Source of the DNA: a virus
Reading direction: 5' to 3' (one strand)
IMG/VR virus record: IMGVR_UViG_3300046507_000882
Coordinates: 1 to 43,484 of that record
DNA: 43,484 nucleotides
The translations under genes and the position numbers were made by a program. The stretch's first letter is position 1, and each line of letters starts with the position of its first letter. This document shows, piece after piece, positions 38,259-43,484 of the stretch. The notes below the pieces were generated by a model. It was not told where the DNA came from and did no database searches. It saw only the letters and a program-made list of their open reading frames with translations.

Positions 38259-40978
38259 GTGCCTTTCCCAGCACTTTGCACGCCGATGTATTGCAGCGCC
38301 TCGCAGATGACTATGGACTCAAGCGCCGCTTGAGCACCGATTACCTGCGAGGCGGCAAATGCCCCGCGTGTGGAAAGAAAGAGCTCTACACGCGGTATGC
38401 CGAGCCTTGGTTGCTCATCTGCGGACGAGAAAGCAAATGCGCGCAGCAGTGGCACCTCAAAGATATCTACGAAGATTTGTTCGACGACTGGAGCAAGCGC
38501 GCGCCCTCCTCTGAGCAATTTCCCTTGGCGACCGCTCGGGCTTACCTTGAGTTTGCCCGAGGCTTTCGGTTTGATCTGATTCAGGGCTGGTTCTCTCAGG
38601 AAACGTATTTCTCTGAGGCGTTAAACGCCGGCAGCGCCACGGTGCGGTTCACGCTTGAAAAGGGAGGTTACTGGGAACGCCTGATCGATCGACCGCATCG
38701 CTTCGGCAAGATGAAAGCGCGCTTCAAGCCCGGCGACAGTCCGCGTGGTGTCTGGTGGTGCCCGCCCTCTATCGAGCTGCTGGAGGTCAAAGAGCTTTGG
38801 ATTGTCGAGGGTATTTTCGACGCGATCGCTTTGATGCATAACGGCATTTCGGCAGCGTCCGCGATGTCGTCCAACGCTTTCCCCGAGGATTCATTAAAGG
38901 AACTCGCACGCCAGCGCGGCGGCAAGCTGCCAAAGCTGGTTTGGGCACTGGACAACGAACCGGGCGCGCACAAGTACACCAAGCGCTGGGTGCGCCAGGC
39001 TCGAGCCTTAGGTTACGAATGCGAGGCCGCGCAGATCCCGCAGACGGACAGCCGCAAGGTCGACTGGAACGATCTACATCAGCGCTGGGCTTTCATCGAT
39101 GATGAAAATCAGCGCGCCGAGCAGATCAAAAAAGACGTGGCGACCGCCCGCTATCACGGCGCGTTACTGATCGCGGAAAGCGCCTCAGAGAAAGGCGTTT
39201 TGATGTACGACTGGCGTGAGCGCCATGAATTTCACTTCGGCTTCGACAGCCGTTTGTACTGGTTCAAGATGGACCTGGAGAAATTCAGCCGGGCGATGCA
39301 TGCGCTGGAAGCTTCCGACCTTCACGAAGACCAGCTACTCAGCGAAGGCCAGCGCCGGCAAAAAGCACTGCGGCAATGTGGTGGTGTTGTCGAGATTGCC
39401 AACTGCTACCCACAGGCACTGTATTTTCAGCGCAACGAAGTCACCGACGAATCCTGGTATTACTTTCGCGTCGACTTCCCCCACGACAGTGGCAGCGTAA
39501 AAAACACGTTCACCGGCGGCCAGGTTGCCGCCGCCAGTGAGTTCAAAAAACGGCTGTTGGGGATGGCTGCCGGCGCGGTGTTCACCGGTAGCAGCAAGCA
39601 GCTCGACAAGATCATGAAGGATCAGCTGTTCGGCTTGAAGACCGTTGAGACGGTGGATTTCATCGGGTACAGCAAGCAGCACAGTTGCTACGTGTTCGGC
39701 GATCTCGCAGTACGGGGCGGCATCGTCAGCTTGGTGAACAAGGAAGACTTTTTCGAGTTCGGCAAGCTGCGACTCAAGACACTGCAAAAGTCGATCACCA
39801 TACACATTCAGCGCGACGGGAAGCAGTACCGCACTGACTGGTTGCCGATGTTGTGGTTGTGCTTTGGCGCCAAGGGAATTGTCGCTCTCGCCTTTTGGTT
39901 TGGCTCGCTGTTCGCCGAACAGATCCGAGCGAAGTACAAGTCGTTTCCGTTCCTTGAGGTCACCGGTGAGGCCGGCGCCGGCAAGACCACGTTACTGACT
40001 TTTTTGTGGAAGTTGCTCGGCCGCGAGCATGAGGGTTTTGATCCTTCAAAATCGACCCGGGCCGGACGTCAGCGGGCGATGGGGCAAGTTTCCAATATGC
40101 CGGTGGTGCTGATCGAGGGCGATCGGAATGAACCAGACAAAGCCCACGCCAAAGGTTTCGACTGGGACGAGCTGAAGGACTATTACGGCGGCGGCACGCT
40201 CGGTACCAAAGGCATGAAAACCAGCGGGAACGAGACTTACGAGCCACCGTTCCGTGGGGCGATTGCGATCAGTCAGAACGCCGATGTCAGCGCTTCCGAA
40301 GCCATCCTTACGCGGATCATCAAATCGCATTTTGCGCGGCCGGAAGTCACAACTGAGAGTCGCGCGGCCGCTGACAATTTGAATCTGATTCCGGTTGAGC
40401 AGTTGAGCCATTTTCTTCTGCTGGCCGTGCGCGCTGAGACGCAGGTGATGACTCGGTTTGCCGAGCGCGTGCTTGTTCACGAACAGCAGTTACGCGAACT
40501 CAAAGACATTCGCGTGGAACGGATTATCAAGAACCACAGCCAGTTGATGGCTCTGGGGGATTGCCTGCGCCTGGTTTGCGCGCTCGATGACAACCAAGTA
40601 GCCACAACACAACAAGCGCTGATGGGCATGGCGCTGGAGCGACAAGCCGCGATCAGCGCAGATCATCCGCTCGTTGCCGAGTTTTGGGAGGTCTACGAAT
40701 ACCTCGAAAGTCTCGGGGAAGGCCCGCAGGTCAATCACAGCATCGACCCGAAACTGATCGCCATCAATCTCAACGAGTTCGCCGAGATGGCCAGCGTGCA
40801 CCGACAGAACCTGGGCGACCTCAAGACGTTGCGTGGACTGTTGGTGAACAGCCGCAGCCGTAAGTGGTTGGAAACCAATAAGCCTATTTACAGCGCGGTG
40901 CGTGCTGCGCAAGCCGTCAGCCATGCCATGCCCAAAAAGACCATGACGGTGCGCTGCTGGATTTTTCAGCGCGCCTAA
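38255..40978 (+). CDS. Phage primase-helicase (toprim and AAA/SF3-type, P4-alpha style)
   Basis: A 907-residue replication protein. A zinc finger lies near 36-63 (KCPACGKKEL, then LLICGRESKCA). The toprim domain at about 170-235 has LWIVEGIFDAIALM and LVWALDNEPG. A DUF927-like helicase part has Walker A VTGEAGAGKTT (about 569-579) and VVLIEGDRNE. GTG 38255 is preceded by GGAGAAGG. It should prime and unwind phage DNA, a replacement for P2 gpA rolling-circle initiation. It fits a P4-like bidirectional mode and would need an origin with repeats; see 3205-3477. Intact. Confidence 0.92.
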   Translation: MSAFPSTLHADVLQRLADDYGLKRRLSTDYLRGGKCPACGKKELYTRYAEPWLLICGRESKCAQQWHLKDIYEDLFDDWSKRAPSSEQFPLATARAYLEFARGFRFDLIQGWFSQETYFSEALNAGSATVRFTLEKGGYWERLIDRPHRFGKMKARFKPGDSPRGVWWCPPSIELLEVKELWIVEGIFDAIALMHNGISAASAMSSNAFPEDSLKELARQRGGKLPKLVWALDNEPGAHKYTKRWVRQARALGYECEAAQIPQTDSRKVDWNDLHQRWAFIDDENQRAEQIKKDVATARYHGALLIAESASEKGVLMYDWRERHEFHFGFDSRLYWFKMDLEKFSRAMHALEASDLHEDQLLSEGQRRQKALRQCGGVVEIANCYPQALYFQRNEVTDESWYYFRVDFPHDSGSVKNTFTGGQVAAASEFKKRLLGMAAGAVFTGSSKQLDKIMKDQLFGLKTVETVDFIGYSKQHSCYVFGDLAVRGGIVSLVNKEDFFEFGKLRLKTLQKSITIHIQRDGKQYRTDWLPMLWLCFGAKGIVALAFWFGSLFAEQIRAKYKSFPFLEVTGEAGAGKTTLLTFLWKLLGREHEGFDPSKSTRAGRQRAMGQVSNMPVVLIEGDRNEPDKAHAKGFDWDELKDYYGGGTLGTKGMKTSGNETYEPPFRGAIAISQNADVSASEAILTRIIKSHFARPEVTTESRAAADNLNLIPVEQLSHFLLLAVRAETQVMTRFAERVLVHEQQLRELKDIRVERIIKNHSQLMALGDCLRLVCALDDNQVATTQQALMGMALERQAAISADHPLVAEFWEVYEYLESLGEGPQVNHSIDPKLIAINLNEFAEMASVHRQNLGDLKTLRGLLVNSRSRKWLETNKPIYSAVRAAQAVSHAMPKKTMTVRCWIFQRA

Positions 40979-41040
40979 TCATTCTGCAATCAAAGGATCA
41001 CCCGGTGCTGTAGTGCCGGGATGCGTAAAGGAGAAACACC

Positions 41041-41229
41041 ATGCAAGCACAAAGACAAAGCGAAGGCGGTACAGAGATAGACAGCGCTATGGTTATCGTC
41101 CAGACCAGCGATAGCCGTGACAGTGTGCAGCCCCCAAGGCACTCAGCTAGTTACCTATTGGAAAGACTAAATGTGGCTTCCGGACAATATCAACAGCCAC
41201 GAGATCCGTTCTCTTTGGAACAAGCATGA
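41041..41229 (+). CDS. Small hypothetical phage protein
   Basis: A 62-residue protein with a clear ribosome site (AAAGGAGA, 7 bases before ATG 41041). It is polar (MQAQRQSEGGTEIDSAMVIV, then SYLLERLNVASGQ). No family recognised. It overlaps the next gene by four bases, so it is in one operon with the putative excisionase and the integrase. Confidence 0.7.
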   Translation: MQAQRQSEGGTEIDSAMVIVQTSDSRDSVQPPRHSASYLLERLNVASGQYQQPRDPFSLEQA

Positions 41230-41480
41230 GGCGAGAAAACCAGCCTCAGGTGGTGAGCGAGACGCTTTCGGAAAATGAATTGGCAACCATCACTGGCTAC
41301 AAGACACCATTTTTCCAGCGTCAGTGGCTAATCCGAAACGAATGGGAATACGTACTCACCGGCGCACAGCGCCCCATTGTGGGCCGAGTTTACGCTCGCT
41401 TAAAGCTTGCCGGAGTAAAGCCGTCAGCAACCAATGCTGTCGCTGAAACTTGGACCCTTGACCTATCCCGCGTGAGCTAA
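41226..41480 (+). CDS. DUF4224 protein, likely excisionase or integrase partner
   Basis: An 84-residue DUF4224 protein. VSETLSENELATITGYKTPF and QRQWLIRNEWEYVLTG match the family pattern (L-x-x-x-E-L-x-x-L-T-G-Y, then Q-x-x-W-L). These small proteins commonly sit next to phage integrases and are thought to direct excision. It ends three bases before the integrase and overlaps the upstream gene. Confidence 0.85.
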   Translation: MRRENQPQVVSETLSENELATITGYKTPFFQRQWLIRNEWEYVLTGAQRPIVGRVYARLKLAGVKPSATNAVAETWTLDLSRVS

Positions 41481-41482
41481 CA

Positions 41483-42550
41483 ATGCGCCAGAAGAAACCA
41501 GCAAACCGAGATCTGCCACCAAGGATGATCCGCCGCACCCGAAAAAGGAAAAACGGCGAGATCTGGGTGGGCTACTACTACAACGGCAGAGACGCCGACG
41601 GTAATCGCGTCGAGATCCCCTTGGGAGGGGATCTCGACGAAGCCAAGATCGAATGGGCACGACTTGATCGAAAAGCAACACCCAAACCGGCCCACTTGAT
41701 GGGCCGGCTGTTCAACGACTATGAGTCGAAGGTGATACCGACACTCAAGCCAGGTACACAAAGCGATTACCAAAAGGGCCTCAAGCAGCTCAGGAATGCA
41801 TTCGAATCAGCCCCAATCGAGGCAATCTCGCCACAAGTGATTGCACAGTATCGTGACGCCCGCACGGCGAAGGTACGGGCGAACCGGGAGATCGCCCTAC
41901 TCTCAACCATGTTCACCTTTGCTCGAGAGTGGGGCCTGACTGACAAAGCCAACCCCTGCTTTGGCTTGCGCCGTAACAAGGAAACGCCTCGGGATTATTA
42001 CGCCGGCGATATCGTTTGGAACTCAGTTTACAGCCAGGCACCGCAAGAACTGAAAGACGCAATGGATCTGGCATATCTGACAGGGCAACGTCCGGCCGAT
42101 GTACTCAAGGCATCGGCCACCGATATCAACAACGGTTTCCTGATGGTCGGTCAGGGAAAGACGGAGAAGCGCTTGCGCATCCGCCTGTACGACGGCAGCA
42201 AAGAGACCGACCTTTGCATCTTCATCAATGGCCTGCTCGATCGCCGGGCTCAGGCTGGCACCAGAACTTCGATCTTGATCACCAACCAGGCGGGTCTACG
42301 CATGAGCTACAATATGCTGCGCAACCGATGGGACGAGGCCAGGGAAAAAGCCGCTACAAAAGCAGCGGCCGCGGGCGACACAGAGCTGGCCACCACAATC
42401 AGGAAATTTCAGTTCAGAGACATTCGACCAAAAGCCGGCAGCGAAATCGAGGATATACGAGACGCTAGCCGTCTGCTCGGGCACTCAACAGAGGAAATGA
42501 CAAAGAAGGTGTACCGCCGAGTAGGGGAAATAGTCAAACCAACGAAATGA
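41483..42550 (+). CDS. int: Phage integrase (tyrosine recombinase)
   Basis: A 355-residue tyrosine recombinase. The N-terminal arm-binding part has GEIWVGYYYNGRDADGNRVE and a core-binding domain follows. In the catalytic domain TGQRPADVL has the first Arg, GKTEKRLRI the Lys, and FRDIRPKAGSE the second Arg, with Arg in place of the first His of the H-x-x-R box. LLGHSTEEMTKKVYRR has the His and the nucleophile Tyr. It integrates the phage, apparently at tRNA-Cys. The attachment site to the right is outside the window. It converges with the AbiTii gene, 16 bases apart. Confidence 0.95.
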   Translation: MRQKKPANRDLPPRMIRRTRKRKNGEIWVGYYYNGRDADGNRVEIPLGGDLDEAKIEWARLDRKATPKPAHLMGRLFNDYESKVIPTLKPGTQSDYQKGLKQLRNAFESAPIEAISPQVIAQYRDARTAKVRANREIALLSTMFTFAREWGLTDKANPCFGLRRNKETPRDYYAGDIVWNSVYSQAPQELKDAMDLAYLTGQRPADVLKASATDINNGFLMVGQGKTEKRLRIRLYDGSKETDLCIFINGLLDRRAQAGTRTSILITNQAGLRMSYNMLRNRWDEAREKAATKAAAAGDTELATTIRKFQFRDIRPKAGSEIEDIRDASRLLGHSTEEMTKKVYRRVGEIVKPTK

Positions 42551-42566
42551 CTGGCACGCCAGCTTA

Positions 42567-43484
42567 TTAGCTCAGCCCATAAAATTTTGAAAGCGCATTT
42601 GTTAACAACCCCGCGCCAACTTGAACTGGGATTTCCCAACCCGGGGTTCCTGCCTTGGCGACCATCAACCCGAGCCAAGTTCGAACCCTATCTCCAAAGC
42701 CTTGGCTGGTATCCGCACCCGCGCGGGCATCACTAGCGATTGCCTCCTTAAGCTCCGAGATATCAGCCTGCGACACTTTGCTTTGGATCAGCTCGCGAAC
42801 CAACGAGTCGATGTCGTTTACGACCACTGAATTGTTTTGGGACGCCTGATTATGTTCACCGATTGCGAAATTAATATTGGCACCATGACCGAATACCGCA
42901 CCCTTAAACATATCGTTGAGTCCCGCAATATTAGAAAGTAACTTGGGGTCATCCTGTTTCTCACTGCTTTGCACTAAATCGGCAAGATTGAGCAAGAAAT
43001 CAAGCAGCCGCGATCTGGCCTGATTCAAAATCTGAGTGAAGCATCCCGCTGGCGGCTTACCCCAAGCGTTGGTGATAGCATAGGAATCATCAATACCAGC
43101 CATTAAATATGGGGAAAGGCGGTGATCAAGATTGATCACAAGCTTCTCGCCATCCTGCTCAAACGCTTCAATCACAGCGATGCTCTGGTCGAACCTCGCA
43201 ACGAGATGACGATTTCTCATCTCCTCAGGCATATTCGCCGAAGAAAGTTTGAAGTCGTTATATCGGCGCGCCATATTTTCTAGATTGCCGAAAGGAACCA
43301 AATCGCAGACACGGTAATCAGGGACCGCGTCGCTATCATCGTATCCTTGAATTTCGTTTTTTACCCACTGCGCAAACTCTTCATCCTGAAGCTTGTGCGC
43401 GATGACCTGCGCCTTAAAAAACGCTCTAGACAGGGGTTCACTAGCATCCCCCAGCAGCTCAATTGCATCGTCTATCAGCTTCAT
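42567..43484 (-). CDS. AbiTii-domain abortive-infection protein
   Basis: A 305-residue protein. The N-terminal domain (about 3-60: LIDDAIELLGDASEPLSRAF, then FAQWVKNEIQGYDDSDAVPD and YRV) is the AbiTii domain. The middle is helical (LLDFLLNLADLVQ), and a GHGANINFAIG segment near 205-215 is followed by a helical C-terminus. AbiTii proteins are associated with abortive phage defence, but their mechanism is not well known. Its start codon is the last codon of the window (43482-43484), so the upstream region is not visible. It occupies the int-to-attachment-site position, a typical cargo slot. Confidence 0.85.
   Translation of the reverse strand: MKLIDDAIELLGDASEPLSRAFFKAQVIAHKLQDEEFAQWVKNEIQGYDDSDAVPDYRVCDLVPFGNLENMARRYNDFKLSSANMPEEMRNRHLVARFDQSIAVIEAFEQDGEKLVINLDHRLSPYLMAGIDDSYAITNAWGKPPAGCFTQILNQARSRLLDFLLNLADLVQSSEKQDDPKLLSNIAGLNDMFKGAVFGHGANINFAIGEHNQASQNNSVVVNDIDSLVRELIQSKVSQADISELKEAIASDARAGADTSQGFGDRVRTWLGLMVAKAGTPGWEIPVQVGAGLLTNALSKFYGLS

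Noticed and set aside
1-43484. CRISPR array
   Set aside because: No regularly spaced direct repeats of 24-40 bases were seen; the only dense repeats are the short GTAAT/ATTAC cluster.
1-43484. Insertion sequences or transposase genes
   Set aside because: No transposase-like protein and no terminal inverted repeats with target duplications were seen around the cargo genes.

Overview
The window looks like a chromosomal segment of a Pseudomonas, most likely of the P. fluorescens group. The coding style, the small flanking proteins and a tRNA-Cys/tRNA-Leu pair all fit that genus. It carries a P2-like (myophage) prophage of about 41-42 kb. The left flank (1-1618) holds three small chromosomal genes, an intact tRNA-Leu(TAA) and a tRNA-Cys(GCA) that keeps only its 3' half. 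That truncated tRNA is the probable left attachment scar. The integrase lies at the far right (41483-42550). The right attachment site, with a rebuilt tRNA-Cys, must lie beyond the window.

The structural modules follow P2 order: Q and P (leftward), then O, N, M, L, X, R, S, V, W, J, I, H, G, FI, FII, E, E', T, U and D (rightward). All four P2-type late units (P-Q, O-S, V-G, FI-D) have a TGT-N13-ACA dyad just upstream. These are the likely binding sites of the Ogr/Delta-type zinc-finger activator encoded at 37405-37704. Replication does not look P2-like. There is no gpA; instead there is a 907-residue toprim/primase-helicase protein of P4-alpha style. A dense cluster of GTAAT/ATTAC repeats (3205-3477) is my best candidate for its origin. 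The early control region (36454-37377) has an XRE repressor facing a small Cro-like gene, with a dyad inside the promoter spacer.

Several lesions suggest the prophage is decaying or domesticated. The portal gene has an in-frame TAA. The holin, endolysin and N-terminal part of the Rz spanin are missing, leaving only a spanin remnant. The tail-completion gene R starts with ATA where ATG is expected. The -1 frameshift site in tail gene E and the tape measure gene are intact.

Accessory genes sit in several places. At the left end there is a DUF4238 protein. Before the portal gene there is a small protein, a PIN-domain protein and a 3-TM protein. Between P and O lies a CoiA-like zinc protein. Between S and V lie an FRG protein, a membrane protein and a DUF2971 protein on the opposite strand. 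After D come a Com-like regulator overlapping a C5-cytosine methyltransferase, then a second DUF4238-like protein and a membrane protein. Further right are umuDC and a divergent SRAP gene around one LexA box, a membrane protein, HicAB, a structured RNA leader with a 31-residue peptide and a DUF3077 protein, and finally AbiTii beside the integrase. Many of these families are associated with anti-phage defence or DNA-damage tolerance. The opposite-strand S-V trio and the PIN cassette are the best candidates for undescribed systems.
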